From Haloarcula regularis (lineage in GTDB: Archaea; Halobacteriota; Halobacteria; Halobacteriales; Haloarculaceae), in NCBI RefSeq assembly GCF_029338315.1, contig NZ_CP119794.1, positions 3,348,001-3,412,000 on the forward strand: 64,000 nucleotides of DNA, in the 5' to 3' direction. Below, piece by piece: positions 8,456 to 16,507 of the stretch; position 1 is the first letter of the stretch, and each line of letters begins with the position of its first letter. The position numbers were made by a program, and so were the translations under genes. The notes beneath the pieces were generated by a model. That model had not been told where the DNA came from and did no database searches. It saw only the letters and a list, made by a program, of their open reading frames with translations.

Positions 8456-10230
8456 TGTCGACGCTGACGCTGGTGCCGCCGGTGGTCGTCGTGCTCGCGA
8501 CGGCGATACTCGTCGGGATACTTCCCCGGAAACCCGCCCACGCGCTCGGTGCGCTCGTCCCGGCGCTGGCCGTCCCGTGGTCGCTCTCGGTCCCGGCCGG
8601 CACCCACCTACAGACGACGTTCCTGGGCTTCCAGGTCGCCTTCCTCAACGTCGACGAGTTCTCGCGGCTGATGGGGCTCATCTTCGGCATCATCGGGACC
8701 GTCGCGGTGCTGTACTCCTACGCCAGCGACGCGGAGAACGTCCAGACGGCGTTCGCGCTCTCGTACGTGGGAACGAGCTTCGGCGCCGTCTTCGCCGGCG
8801 ACTGGCTGACGCTCATCTTCTTCTGGGAGCTGATGGCCGTCACGAGCACGCTGCTCGTGTGGCACTACCGCGGTGCGGCCGTCCGCGCCGGGTTCCGCTA
8901 CGCCCTGCTGCACGGTATCGGCGGGACGCTCCTGATGGCGGCCATCCTCCAGCACTACGTCGCGCAGGGGACCTTCATGTTCACCGGCGACGGCATCACG
9001 GCCGGCCTCCCCGCGGCTCTCGCCGCCGTAGGCATCGGCGTCAACGTCGGCTTCATCGGCCTGCACGCCTGGCTGCCCGACACCTACCCGCGGCCCCACA
9101 TCGCCGCCAGCGTGTTCCTCTGTGTCTTCACCACCAAGACCGGCGTCTACGGGATGTACCGGGCGTTCCCCGAGGGCAACGTCGCCATCGCGTACATGGG
9201 CGGCGGGATGGCCGTCTTCGGCGCGATGTTCGCGCTGTTCCAGAACGACATGCGCCGCCTGCTCTCCTATCACATCCAGTCCCAGGTCGGCTACATGGTC
9301 GCCGGCGTCGGCATCGGGACGACGCTGGCCCAGGCTGGCGCCTTTGCCCACGTCTACAATCACATCCTCTACAAGGCCTTGCTGTTCATGACTGCCGGCG
9401 TCGTCATCTACCGGACCGGCAACGAGAACCTGAAGAAACTCGGCGGTCTCGCCCGCGAGATGCCGATCACCGCCGTCGCCTTCACCGTGGCGGCCCTCTC
9501 CATCGCCGGGTTCCCCGGCTTCAACGGCTTCGTCAGCAAGGGCATCGTCATCGCCGGCGCGCACTACGACTTCGCGGCGGGGCCGCTCACCCTCGGCACC
9601 GACCGGACCACACTCGAGTGGCTCCTCCTGCTCGGGGGCGTCGGCACGTTCATGTCGTTCATCAAGTTCGGCTACTACGCCTTCTTCCACGGCGAGTACG
9701 ACGGCAGCGTGAAGGACGCCAACCGCGGGCAGACCGTCGCGATGGTCGCCGTCGCGGTCCTGTGCGTCGGCTACGGCCTCCTCCCGGGGACGCTGTTCAG
9801 CATCCTCCCGTTCGACGTGACCAGCGAGAGCGTGGTCTCGCACGTCTACAAGACCTACACCGTCGGCCACATCGTCGAGGGCCTCGCGCTCGCCGTCGCG
9901 GGACTGGTCGGCTTCTACGCCACGAAGAAGCCTCTCTCGAAGCTCGGGCGCGTCCCCGACGTCGACGCGCTGTACAACCCCGTTGCATTCTACGGGATGC
10001 GCGCGCTCGTCTACGCCACGACGGACCTCTATGCGGCCGTCGACCGGGCGGTGATCCGGGCGACGTCGGTGACGACCCACGTCGTCTCCGAGCCAAACGA
10101 GGTGGTCCGGCGTCTACGTGCGTCGGCACAGGACGACGACTCTTTCGCCTACCCGCTTCGTGCCGGCATCGGGTTCAGTATCCTGGTGCTGGCGGTGTTC
10201 GTCGCACTCGCGATGCTCGCTCTGTCCTGA
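8455..10230 (+). CDS. Mrp antiporter subunit, third ND5/ND2-like protein (MrpA N-terminal equivalent)
   Basis: A 591-residue polytopic protein, last in the operon; its ATG overlaps the previous stop by one base. Marks are WLTLIFFWELMAVTST, GLHAWLPDTYPRPHIAAS, RRLLSYHIQSQVGYM and NHILYKALLFM. These match the NuoL/MrpA-MrpD superfamily. With a separate DUF4040 gene in the operon, this protein probably supplies the large MrpA-like proton channel. Which of the three large subunits corresponds to MrpA is inference. Confidence 0.9.
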   Translation: MSTLTLVPPVVVVLATAILVGILPRKPAHALGALVPALAVPWSLSVPAGTHLQTTFLGFQVAFLNVDEFSRLMGLIFGIIGTVAVLYSYASDAENVQTAFALSYVGTSFGAVFAGDWLTLIFFWELMAVTSTLLVWHYRGAAVRAGFRYALLHGIGGTLLMAAILQHYVAQGTFMFTGDGITAGLPAALAAVGIGVNVGFIGLHAWLPDTYPRPHIAASVFLCVFTTKTGVYGMYRAFPEGNVAIAYMGGGMAVFGAMFALFQNDMRRLLSYHIQSQVGYMVAGVGIGTTLAQAGAFAHVYNHILYKALLFMTAGVVIYRTGNENLKKLGGLAREMPITAVAFTVAALSIAGFPGFNGFVSKGIVIAGAHYDFAAGPLTLGTDRTTLEWLLLLGGVGTFMSFIKFGYYAFFHGEYDGSVKDANRGQTVAMVAVAVLCVGYGLLPGTLFSILPFDVTSESVVSHVYKTYTVGHIVEGLALAVAGLVGFYATKKPLSKLGRVPDVDALYNPVAFYGMRALVYATTDLYAAVDRAVIRATSVTTHVVSEPNEVVRRLRASAQDDDSFAYPLRAGIGFSILVLAVFVALAMLALS

Positions 10231-10425
10231 TCCCTCTCCGTTCCTGGCCGCCGGTCGATAGGACCGGCGCCACTTATCGCGGCACCATCCGCATGGACTC
10301 GGTGACTGGCGGCCGACGCCGTCGTCGATAGGTCACACTTACCGACGATTGGACAGCTATAGTGACTGTTTACTTAAATTAGATTACTAAAGGTAATTTC
10401 AGTACTTCGGCGTCTGAGAACTCGT
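10231..10425. other. Intergenic tract between the Mrp operon and the pilin promoter
   Basis: No convincing gene. The GC content falls sharply after about 10350 (runs such as tttacttaaattagattact), consistent with a promoter-proximal region. The first 100 bases are GC-rich and follow the antiporter stop; no clear terminator hairpin is visible. Confidence 0.5.
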
Positions 10426-10442
10426 TTCAAGGTGTAATTGAA
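10426..10442 (+). promoter_or_regulatory. Dyad TTCAA-N7-TTGAA upstream of pilin promoter
   Basis: The inverted repeat TTCAA / TTGAA has a 7-base spacer and starts 37 bases before the TATA element at 10463 (gatatatatg). The same dyad, embedded in cgtttcaagg and with the same spacer length and the same distance to TATA, precedes the second pilin gene at 11912. It is a candidate regulator-binding site; the binding protein is unknown. Confidence 0.6.
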
Positions 10443-10462
10443 TCGCTGAATAGTGAGCAGGA

Positions 10463-10470
10463 TATATATG
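10463..10470 (+). promoter_or_regulatory. TATA box of the first pilin gene
   Basis: The sequence tatatatg lies about 31 bases upstream of the leader stem at 10494. This predicts transcription to begin at about 10488-10494 and gives a leader of about 90 nucleotides, unusual for haloarchaea where most mRNAs are leaderless. Confidence 0.65.
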
Positions 10471-10493
10471 CGCTGCATTCCAAGCGTGAACTA

Positions 10494-10584
10494 GCACACC
10501 TCCGCGAACAAGACCTTGCTTCCGAACAGTAAGGCCTTGTTACCACCGTGCGATACGCACCGCCGGTGTGCGTGGACACAAGAC
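10494..10584 (+). promoter_or_regulatory. Structured 5' leader of pilin gene 1 (shared closing stem)
   Basis: The 5' arm GCACACC (10494-10500) pairs perfectly with GGTGTGC (10565-10571). Inside lies an 11-base stem with one A-C mismatch (10507-10517 with 10531-10541) and a small GTGCG/CGCAC hairpin (10548-10560). After the 3' arm come GGA and then the ATG. Three other surface genes in this window have the same closing stem in their leaders (11981, 38598, 39479). Confidence 0.65.
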
Positions 10585-11079
10585 ATGAACCCGAAACAAC
10601 TCCTCTCAGACGACGACGCTGTCTCGCCGGTCATCGGCGTCATCCTGATGGTCGCGATTACAGTTATCCTCGCAGCCGTCATCGCAACGTTCGTCCTCGG
10701 CCTCGGTGACCAGGTCAGTAACACCGCTCCGCAAGCGAGCTTCTCGTTTGATTACGATGCGAGTCTCTCTCAAGACTGGGACAACGGTGAAGACAGTGGT
10801 AGCGTTGATGGCGATGGGACGCTAAATATCACCCACGACGGCGGCGATAGTATCGAAGCTGGAAATCTGTACATTCGCGGCTCACAAGACGACGGCGCTT
10901 GGGGCAATGATATTACAGACCGTGATGGGGATATACAATATGATACGAAGTCTGAGATAAATGCCGGCCGAACCCTTAGCGTCAACGTCGCCAACTCCGA
11001 CACTGTTCGCGTCGTGTATGAAGATCCCAACGGCGGGAGCACGGCGACTATCGGGCGGTGGGAAGGCCCTGAAGCGTAA
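10585..11079 (+). CDS. Type IV pilin (haloarchaeal PilA-like)
   Basis: A 164-residue secreted pilin. A short basic/acidic leader (MNPKQLLSDDD) is followed by the conserved hydrophobic pilin helix AVSPVIGVILMVAITV at about residues 12-27, which is processed by a prepilin peptidase and packs into the filament core. The mature part contains the motif LNITHDGGDSI...LYIRG shared with the second pilin at 12067, and ends in a variable acidic region. The ATG at 10585 is chosen because it places the processing site correctly. It lies upstream of a DUF7344 gene. The mature region is less GC-rich than surrounding genes. Confidence 0.9.
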   Translation: MNPKQLLSDDDAVSPVIGVILMVAITVILAAVIATFVLGLGDQVSNTAPQASFSFDYDASLSQDWDNGEDSGSVDGDGTLNITHDGGDSIEAGNLYIRGSQDDGAWGNDITDRDGDIQYDTKSEINAGRTLSVNVANSDTVRVVYEDPNGGSTATIGRWEGPEA

Positions 11080-11209
11080 TCACTAGATTCGGATTTTGCG
11101 GATTTTTCACCGGGAATCACGCCCACCGCTGGAGTTATTAGTGCGCACCGCACACCCCCAGGTATCGGATGGTTTCCGGACGAACGGGACGACGGGGTCC
11201 TGCCCAGCA

Positions 11210-11788
11210 ATGAGCCAGGAGACGGCGGGATCCGGGACCCCCACGTCGAGTGACCGACTGTCGAAGGGCGAGATCTTCGACGTCCTCCAGAACGAGCGTC
11301 GTCGCTACGTGCTCCAGTATCTGCGCACAAACGGCGGCCCAGTGGAACTCGGCAACCTGGCCTCTGACGTGGCTGCAAAGGAGTACGACTGCGCGCCCGA
11401 GGACGTCTCGAGCGCACAGCGCAAGCGCGTGTACACGACGCTCCAGCAGACACATCTCCCGCGCATGCACGACGCGGGTATCGTCGCGTACGATTCCGAG
11501 AACGGCGTCATCGACACAACGCCACATACGAACGAGCTGACGGTCTACCTCGAGATCGTCCCGGGGGGCGAGTTCCCGTGGCAGGAGTACTACCTCTCGC
11601 TGGGCGCCATTAGTCTCGCCGTCGTCGCGATTCTCTGGGTGGGCATCTACCCGTTCACGCTCGTACCCCCGCTCGTATGGGCGACGGTGATGGCCGTCGT
11701 GCTCACGGGCTCGGCAGCGTACCACACGTACGTCGCACGCGAGGTCACGCTCAGCGGGTACGCCGAGGAGAAAGCGGACGACGAATAG
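11210..11788 (+). CDS. DUF7344 winged-helix protein with two membrane helices
   Basis: A 192-residue protein. Residues about 20-105 form a winged-helix-like domain (IFDVLQNERRRYVLQYL, then AQRKRVYTTLQQTHLPRMHDAGIV). Residues about 140-180 are two hydrophobic helices, and the C-terminus is charged. It is therefore a membrane-tethered putative transcription regulator. The ATG at 11210 follows a TATA-like ttatta at about 11136. It lies between two pilin genes; a paralogue (37744) lies beside the DUF1102 surface proteins, so a role in surface-gene control is plausible but unproven. Confidence 0.8.
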   Translation: MSQETAGSGTPTSSDRLSKGEIFDVLQNERRRYVLQYLRTNGGPVELGNLASDVAAKEYDCAPEDVSSAQRKRVYTTLQQTHLPRMHDAGIVAYDSENGVIDTTPHTNELTVYLEIVPGGEFPWQEYYLSLGAISLAVVAILWVGIYPFTLVPPLVWATVMAVVLTGSAAYHTYVAREVTLSGYAEEKADDE

Positions 11789-11911
11789 CTGCGTTCGGTT
11801 TGGTGGACAGCACCTTTTGGTGAACTTGCCGACCACGGTGACGATTAGTCTGCTGACCTGTTCTCTGACCGATTCGTTTTGAATTGCCGCTTCAACGCGC
11901 TCTTGGCCCGT

Positions 11912-11928
11912 TTCAAGGCGGGATTGAA
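11912..11928 (+). promoter_or_regulatory. Dyad TTCAA-N7-TTGAA upstream of second pilin promoter
   Basis: Same half-sites and spacer length as 10426-10442, again starting 37 bases before TATA (tataag at 11949). The flanking cgtttcaagg is identical in both copies while the spacer differs, which argues for a protein-binding site rather than a simple duplication. Confidence 0.6.
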
Positions 11929-11948
11929 CGTCTAAAAGGTGCTTCGGC

Positions 11949-11954
11949 TATAAG
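11949..11954 (+). promoter_or_regulatory. TATA box of the second pilin gene
   Basis: The sequence tataag is centred about 30 bases before the leader stem at 11981, mirroring the first pilin promoter. Confidence 0.6.
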
Positions 11955-11980
11955 TCAGAACACGTAGATACACCAACCAA

Positions 11981-12066
11981 GCACACCTCCACGAGCAGCG
12001 AAATATCTCCTTACCGGAGATAAGGCCGACTTACTGCTCGGACAAAACCGGTGTGTGGAGAACACA
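11981..12066 (+). promoter_or_regulatory. Structured 5' leader of pilin gene 2 (three nested stems)
   Basis: Three perfectly nested stems are visible: GCACACC (11981-11987) with GGTGTGT (12050-12056, ending in one G-U pair), CGAGCAG (11992-11998) with CTGCTCG (12034-12040), and TATCTCC (12004-12010) with GGAGATA (12016-12022). A GGAG that can act as a Shine-Dalgarno site follows at 12057-12060, seven bases before the ATG. The inner sequences differ from those of pilin 1, but the outer stem and the ATAAGGCC/GTAAGGCC segment are shared. Confidence 0.7.
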
Positions 12067-12552
12067 ATGGATATCAAACGACTCATCAACGACGACGACG
12101 CCGTCTCGCCGGTCATCGGGGTCATCCTGATGGTCGCGATCACGGTCATCCTGGCCGCGGTCATCGCGTCGTTCGTCCTCGGACTCGGCGACCAGGCACA
12201 GCAAACGACTCCTCAGACGAGTTTCTCCTTCGATTACGAAGGCGGTGAAGAGCGTGCACTAACAATTACCCACGATGGTGGAGACACGATCTCTGCTTCA
12301 GAATTGTATATCCGTGGTTCTAATATGGACAACGACACTTCAAATGGTGATGGTAACACCGGATTATGGACTTCTACAGCAGTCGATGGTGACGTTAACT
12401 CCGATAGCGAGGTAACTGCAGGAAACGGCGCACGCATTGGTGACGATGCTGACGACGGTGTCCCGTCCAATTATCAAGTGCGAGTTGTCTTCGAATCTCA
12501 GGAAGGCGACAACTCCGCGACCCTCGCTCAAGACGAAGGGCCTGACGCTTAA
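12067..12552 (+). CDS. Type IV pilin (haloarchaeal PilA-like), second copy
   Basis: A 161-residue pilin. The leader MDIKRLINDDD is followed by the same hydrophobic helix AVSPVIGVILMVAITV as the first pilin. Early mature sequence is close to pilin 1 (ASFVLGLGDQ..., LTITHDGGDTI...LYIRGS), then diverges into an acidic, glycine- and asparagine-rich part. The codons after 12230 are clearly richer in A and T than the neighbouring genes, suggesting rapid divergence or transfer of the exposed domain. It is likely secreted and assembled into type IV pili after prepilin peptidase cleavage. Confidence 0.9.
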   Translation: MDIKRLINDDDAVSPVIGVILMVAITVILAAVIASFVLGLGDQAQQTTPQTSFSFDYEGGEERALTITHDGGDTISASELYIRGSNMDNDTSNGDGNTGLWTSTAVDGDVNSDSEVTAGNGARIGDDADDGVPSNYQVRVVFESQEGDNSATLAQDEGPDA

Positions 12553-12639
12553 CTAACTTCGATTTTCCACGTTTCTTCCATCCCACAGCCACCGCTCTCC
12601 ACGATGCATTTATTTCCGGCTATCCAGTGGGTTCTAACG

Positions 12640-13128
12640 ATGGACTACGGACGCGGCGTCGTTTTCGGCACAGTCGGCGTCATCCTCGTCACGGCGCTCG
12701 TCTCCGGGCCCCTCGTTCCCGGCGTCGCGCTCACGTCCGAACCGGCCCAGCAGGCGTACGGCCAGGGGACCGCCACCGTCGCCGACATCACCCTCCCCGA
12801 ATCCGCCACCTTCGAGCGGGCGTCCTTCGGAGCAGAGAACTACCACCTGACCGTGCCGGCGACGACGGTTCGATTCAGCACACTCGAGGGGAGTCCGACG
12901 CTCTCCTATCGGCTGACAATCGCCGGGCTCGATTACACGCGGACGACGACACACTTCCTCGGGCCGTCGACGGGCGACCGGTATCGACTGACGATGCGGT
13001 CGGACACGTTCTCGCTGAACGCAATCAGCCAGTCGTCGTACGAGGGCCGGCTCTCGGTCGTCAAACGCGACTCCAGCGGCGAAACCGTCGTCGCGTCGCG
13101 GAACGTCACCATCGAGGTGTCCGGATGA
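12640..13128 (+). CDS. Secreted or membrane-anchored haloarchaeal protein, unknown function
   Basis: A 162-residue protein starting MDYGRGVVFGTVGVILVTALV. The N-terminal hydrophobic segment is a signal peptide or anchor, followed by a beta-rich extracellular part ending VTIEVSG. No known domain was recognised. A TATA-like catttatttcc lies near 12606-12616. Its stop overlaps the ATG of the next gene by 4 bases, so the two form an operon; the large membrane partner suggests a cell-envelope role. Confidence 0.65.
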   Translation: MDYGRGVVFGTVGVILVTALVSGPLVPGVALTSEPAQQAYGQGTATVADITLPESATFERASFGAENYHLTVPATTVRFSTLEGSPTLSYRLTIAGLDYTRTTTHFLGPSTGDRYRLTMRSDTFSLNAISQSSYEGRLSVVKRDSSGETVVASRNVTIEVSG

Positions 13129-15023
13129 GCGTCGCCGAATCGGTCACCAACCTCCGGACCGACACTCCGCTCGAGCAGCTCAGAGACCGTACCGTGGCCG
13201 TCCTCTTTGGCGACGGACTGGGCCTCGCCGTCTTCTTCGCCTCGCTGTGCCTGTTTGGCCTCGTCTGGCGCACCGACTTTCTCATCACCGACTCCTACAC
13301 CCTCGCCAACGGGCTCTACAGCCTCTCGAACGGCCAGCTCGTCCTCACCGACGTCGCCTACGGCCTGCGGCTGGATACCCCGGGTGCGGAACGCGTCGGC
13401 GACGCGCTCATCGCGCGGAACTACGGCGCCATCGTGCTCTCGCTCCCGGTCTGGCTCGCGCTGGAGGGCCTCGAACGCGCCGTCGACCTCCGCATTGCGC
13501 TCGTCGCGCTCTGGTCGCTGGCGCTGCTGGCGCTCGTCGTCACCGTCGGGCGTCACCTCGACGACGAGCGTCTCACGGTCGCCGGGAGCGTCGGCGTGCT
13601 CGCGCTGTTCGGCCTGAACGTCGCGCTCGCGCGCCCGCTCGACGGCGAGATGACGCACCTCTACGCCCTGCAGCTGTTCCACCTCGGCGTCGCAGCGTTC
13701 ACGCCGGTCCTCTTCTACCGCCTCGTGTCGCGGCTGCACTCGGCGCGCGTGGGGCTGGCCGGTACCGTGGTGCTGGTCCTGGGCACGCCGCTCGCGCTCT
13801 GGGCCAGCGTGCCGAAGCGCCACGCGCTCACGGCGACGGCCGTCGTCGCCGTCGCGTACTTCCTCTACAGGAGTCGGACCGACGCCGACGGCACGCTGGT
13901 GGGTCGCCCGGCGACGTTTCGCGGCCTCGCGTACGCGACGGTCGGCCTATACGCCTGGGTCCACGCGCCCGAGGCGCTCCTGTTGCTCGTCGCGCTCGCC
14001 GTCGCCGACGTGCCGACGGCCCCTGACAACAGCGCCCGGACGCTCGCCATCGTCGGGGTGGCGTTCGCCCTCTCGCTGGTTCCGTTCCTCGTGACGAACG
14101 CGCTCGTCGTCGGGTCGCCGCTCAAACCGCCGCGGTTGTTCGCCGTCTCGGGCGGTGGTGGCGACGCGGTGAGTTCGGCAGTCGGTGGGCCCAGTGGAGG
14201 CTCGACCGGCCCGCTCGAGCCGTTGCTCCTCGCCCTCTCGCCGTTCCTGTCGGTCGTCTCGACGTTCCTCCGGCCGCTCGCGATCCTCGCCGGCGAACTT
14301 CTCGTCGGCTTCGAGTCGATACTGGCCGGGCCGGCCGAAATCTACCACACGCTCGTCCGGTCCGGCCACACCTCGGGCACGCTGAACCTGGACAACGAGG
14401 AGGCGGTCAACCTCGCGGTGCTCGAGTCGGCCCCCGTGTTGCTGGTCGCCGTGGGTGCACTTCGAGCCGCGCAGGTGCGAGCCACCGACCTGTCTCTCCC
14501 ACCTCGGGTCCTCCCGGCGACTCGCGTCGTGGACCGCTTTGCTCTCCTCACCGTCGTCGGGCTCACGCTGCAGTACGTCAGCCGGCTCCCGATCCACGCC
14601 CAGATAACCGTCCGGTACCTGTTCCCGCTCTTCCCGCTTGGCGTCTACCTGGTCGTTCGCCTTCCGGTCGTCCGGCAGACGCTCACCGAACACTGGCGAC
14701 CGTTCGCCTGGACGGTCGCGGGGACGCTTCTGGTCGGCGGGCAACTCGTCGTCGTGGTCGTCTCCCTCACCGCCGACGGCCTCGGCGAGGCGTTCCAGTT
14801 CCACGCGCTGCTCGCGCTCGGGGCCGGGATTCCACTCGGTCTGTGGGCGCTCGCGGGCCGGTCGGACGGGTGGGCCGGCCGCGCCGGGGCCGTGCTGCTC
14901 GGCGTCGCGACGGCCGTCCCGACGCTGTTCGTCCTGCTGGTCGCCCTCGAGTACTACCCGCTCGGCAACGCTCACGCGCTCCCGATGGTGCGAGCACTTG
15001 CCGACGTGCTAACACTGCTGTGA
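13125..15023 (+). CDS. Polytopic membrane protein, possibly GT-C type glycosyltransferase-like
   Basis: A 632-residue protein with roughly a dozen hydrophobic helices. The N-terminal loop ITDSYTLANGLYSLSNG, an acidic loop RPLDGEMTHLY near residue 175, and the late motif HAQITVRYLFPLFPLGVYL resemble the architecture of GT-C glycosyltransferases that use lipid-linked sugars. I do not recognise a specific family, so the assignment is tentative. It is coupled (4-base overlap) to the secreted protein gene upstream. Confidence 0.55.
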   Translation: MSVAESVTNLRTDTPLEQLRDRTVAVLFGDGLGLAVFFASLCLFGLVWRTDFLITDSYTLANGLYSLSNGQLVLTDVAYGLRLDTPGAERVGDALIARNYGAIVLSLPVWLALEGLERAVDLRIALVALWSLALLALVVTVGRHLDDERLTVAGSVGVLALFGLNVALARPLDGEMTHLYALQLFHLGVAAFTPVLFYRLVSRLHSARVGLAGTVVLVLGTPLALWASVPKRHALTATAVVAVAYFLYRSRTDADGTLVGRPATFRGLAYATVGLYAWVHAPEALLLLVALAVADVPTAPDNSARTLAIVGVAFALSLVPFLVTNALVVGSPLKPPRLFAVSGGGGDAVSSAVGGPSGGSTGPLEPLLLALSPFLSVVSTFLRPLAILAGELLVGFESILAGPAEIYHTLVRSGHTSGTLNLDNEEAVNLAVLESAPVLLVAVGALRAAQVRATDLSLPPRVLPATRVVDRFALLTVVGLTLQYVSRLPIHAQITVRYLFPLFPLGVYLVVRLPVVRQTLTEHWRPFAWTVAGTLLVGGQLVVVVVSLTADGLGEAFQFHALLALGAGIPLGLWALAGRSDGWAGRAGAVLLGVATAVPTLFVLLVALEYYPLGNAHALPMVRALADVLTLL

Positions 15024-15067
15024 GTCGCTGACGGAGAATTTTTGTACGGGCTTGCAGTACCGACGAC

Positions 15068-15637
15068 ATGGACCAGCTCAAGGAGTCGCTGCTCGAGGCG
15101 CCGATCATCGAGAAAGACGGGTATCACTACTTCGTCCACCCCATCAGTGACGGCGTCCCGATGCTCCGTCCGGAACTCCTCCGCGAGATCGTCATCAAGA
15201 TCATCCGGAAGGCGGAGCTCGACGACATCGACAAGATCGTCACGCCGGCCGCGATGGGTATCCACATCTCGACGGCCGTCTCGCTGATGACGGACATCCC
15301 GCTCGTCGTCGTCCGCAAGCGCAAGTACGGCCTCGACGGCGAGGTGTCGCTCTCGCAGGTCACGGGCTACTCCGAGAACGAGATGTACGTCAACGACGTC
15401 TACGAGGGCGACCGCGTCCTCGTCCTCGACGACGTCCTCTCGACCGGCGGCACGCTGGCCGCGCTCACCGGCGCGCTCGAGGACATCGGCGCCGAGATCT
15501 GTGACGTCGTCAGCGTCATCAAGAAGGACGACGGCGTCAACGAACTCGACGAGGCCGGCTACGACGCGAAGACGCTCATCAACGTCAAGGTCGTCGACGG
15601 CGAGGTCGTCATCACCGACGAGCACGGCGACGGATAA
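15068..15637 (+). CDS. hpt: Hypoxanthine/guanine-type purine phosphoribosyltransferase
   Basis: A 189-residue type I phosphoribosyltransferase. The PRPP-binding loop [13 protein letters not shown] is at about residues 117-129, and the N-terminal half has [13 protein letters not shown]. The protein matches the archaeal HGPRTase-like/adenine PRTase group in length and motif spacing. It converts a purine base and PRPP to the nucleotide in purine salvage. A TATA-like tttttgta at about 15040 precedes the ATG by about 28 bases, implying a leaderless transcript. Exact base preference cannot be read from sequence. Confidence 0.88.
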   Translation: MDQLKESLLEAPIIEKDGYHYFVHPISDGVPMLRPELLREIVIKIIRKAELDDIDKIVTPAAMGIHISTAVSLMTDIPLVVVRKRKYGLDGEVSLSQVTGYSENEMYVNDVYEGDRVLVLDDVLSTGGTLAALTGALEDIGAEICDVVSVIKKDDGVNELDEAGYDAKTLINVKVVDGEVVITDEHGDG

Positions 15638-16250
15638 GATAGCGCCGGTTATCGGTTCTTCGCCGACTGCACCCTCAATCGAGCTTTCCTGTCACATCTG
15701 ACACCGTCGATTTTCCGAGGGATAGGGGGGTGAAACAGGTTGGGCGGCCAACCTTGGAGAGCTCCCCCGCCTATAGTGTAGACTGGAGACCGATCGGTAC
15801 CTAGGACGATTCCCGTAGGATGTGCTCTTTCAGTTCGGGGATTGTCGGAAACGCTACTTCCAGTGGTCTAACCGTCTTTACTGGCTATTATGATTGGAAT
15901 TTTGTTTCCGAGACGGATCCTAAATAGTCTCATTCTCGACCGCGAGCTGGAACACGAGCGTTTTGATAAGTGCGTTCCCGTCAGTCCTGTCTGCCGAATG
16001 TTAGATCTCTTACGGCGTACAATCACCCTGGATGACTCCAACGAGAGTGGTTGGGCTCGTAATAGTACTTAAATACGAGGCTGATCACCCACCGCTGTAT
16101 TGCTTATAGAGGGTTCAGAAAAGGAGTTTATGATTTTCCGTGACTGTGCTTTGATGAGCAGTACGACAGCGTTCGCACATCTATGATGCGCCTTGACGTA
16201 GAGGTCCTAGCCTGCTTACGAAGTGTAAAAAGAATATCAGGTTGATGGCG
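15638..16250. other. AT-rich non-coding tract downstream of initiator tRNA (no supported gene)
   Basis: About 600 bases with much lower GC than the rest of the window and no convincing coding pattern. A 60-codon open frame (15890-16072) lacks recognisable similarity and normal haloarchaeal codon use. Together with the partial tRNA copy at 16252, this looks like the decayed residue of an element that once inserted at the tRNA gene. Confidence 0.5.
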
Positions 16251-16251
16251 A

Positions 16252-16266
16252 GAGGTAGATTTGAAC
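16252..16266. repeat. Direct repeat of the tRNA-Met 3' end (possible attachment-site remnant)
   Basis: The 15 bases gaggtagatttgaac are identical to 16365-16379, the T-arm and 3' side of the initiator tRNA gene, 113 bases away. An inverted copy of part of it (ttcaaatctac) lies at about 16305-16315. Integrative elements that target tRNA 3' ends leave such duplications. Confidence 0.5.
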
Positions 16267-16321
16267 GACGCCCACGTCGCTCCTGCCAGTCGCTCGTGGT
16301 CTACTTCAAATCTACTCCGAG

Positions 16322-16357
16322 AGAATTTGCTGCTCGCGTGTTGCTCGCAGCAAAATT
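16322..16357 (-). terminator. Hairpin immediately downstream of tRNA-Met
   Basis: Reading with the tRNA (minus strand), TTTTGCTGC and GCAGCAAA form a stem of about eight pairs with a loop of about 13 bases, starting right after the tRNA. The T-rich entry and stem fit a terminator or 3' processing structure; the role is not certain. Confidence 0.4.
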
Positions 16358-16358
16358 A

Positions 16359-16433
16359 TAGCGGGAGGTAGATTTGAACTACCGATCTGCGGGTTATGAG
16401 CCCGCCGGAATCTCCTGGCTATCCCATCCCGCT
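16359..16433 (-). tRNA. Initiator tRNA-Met (anticodon CAT)
   Basis: The complementary strand folds into a complete tRNA of 75 bases. The acceptor stem pairs AGCGGGA with TCCCGCT plus discriminator A. The D-arm contains TAGCCAGGAGA, and the anticodon loop CTCATAA carries CAT (16396-16398). The anticodon stem has the three consecutive G-C pairs (CGGG/CCCG) that mark initiator tRNAs, and the T-loop reads GTTCAAATC. The AGCGGG start matches archaeal initiator tRNA. No intron is present. Confidence 0.95.
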
Positions 16434-16456
16434 ACCTCTCGCTAACCCCGGCCGCT

Positions 16457-16467
16457 CATTAAGGGTT
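16457..16467 (-). promoter_or_regulatory. TATA box of tRNA-Met
   Basis: On the minus strand cccttaatgag lies about 27-34 bases upstream of the first base of the mature tRNA, the expected spacing for an archaeal TATA element. Confidence 0.5.
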
Positions 16468-16507
16468 GTGATTCAGGCGCCGTCCGTGAATTAGTACCGC
16501 GGTCGGC

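Noticed and set aside
15890..16072. A 60-codon open frame in the AT-rich tract
   Set aside because: Codon use is unlike the window, there is no similarity to known proteins, and no promoter or start context was seen.
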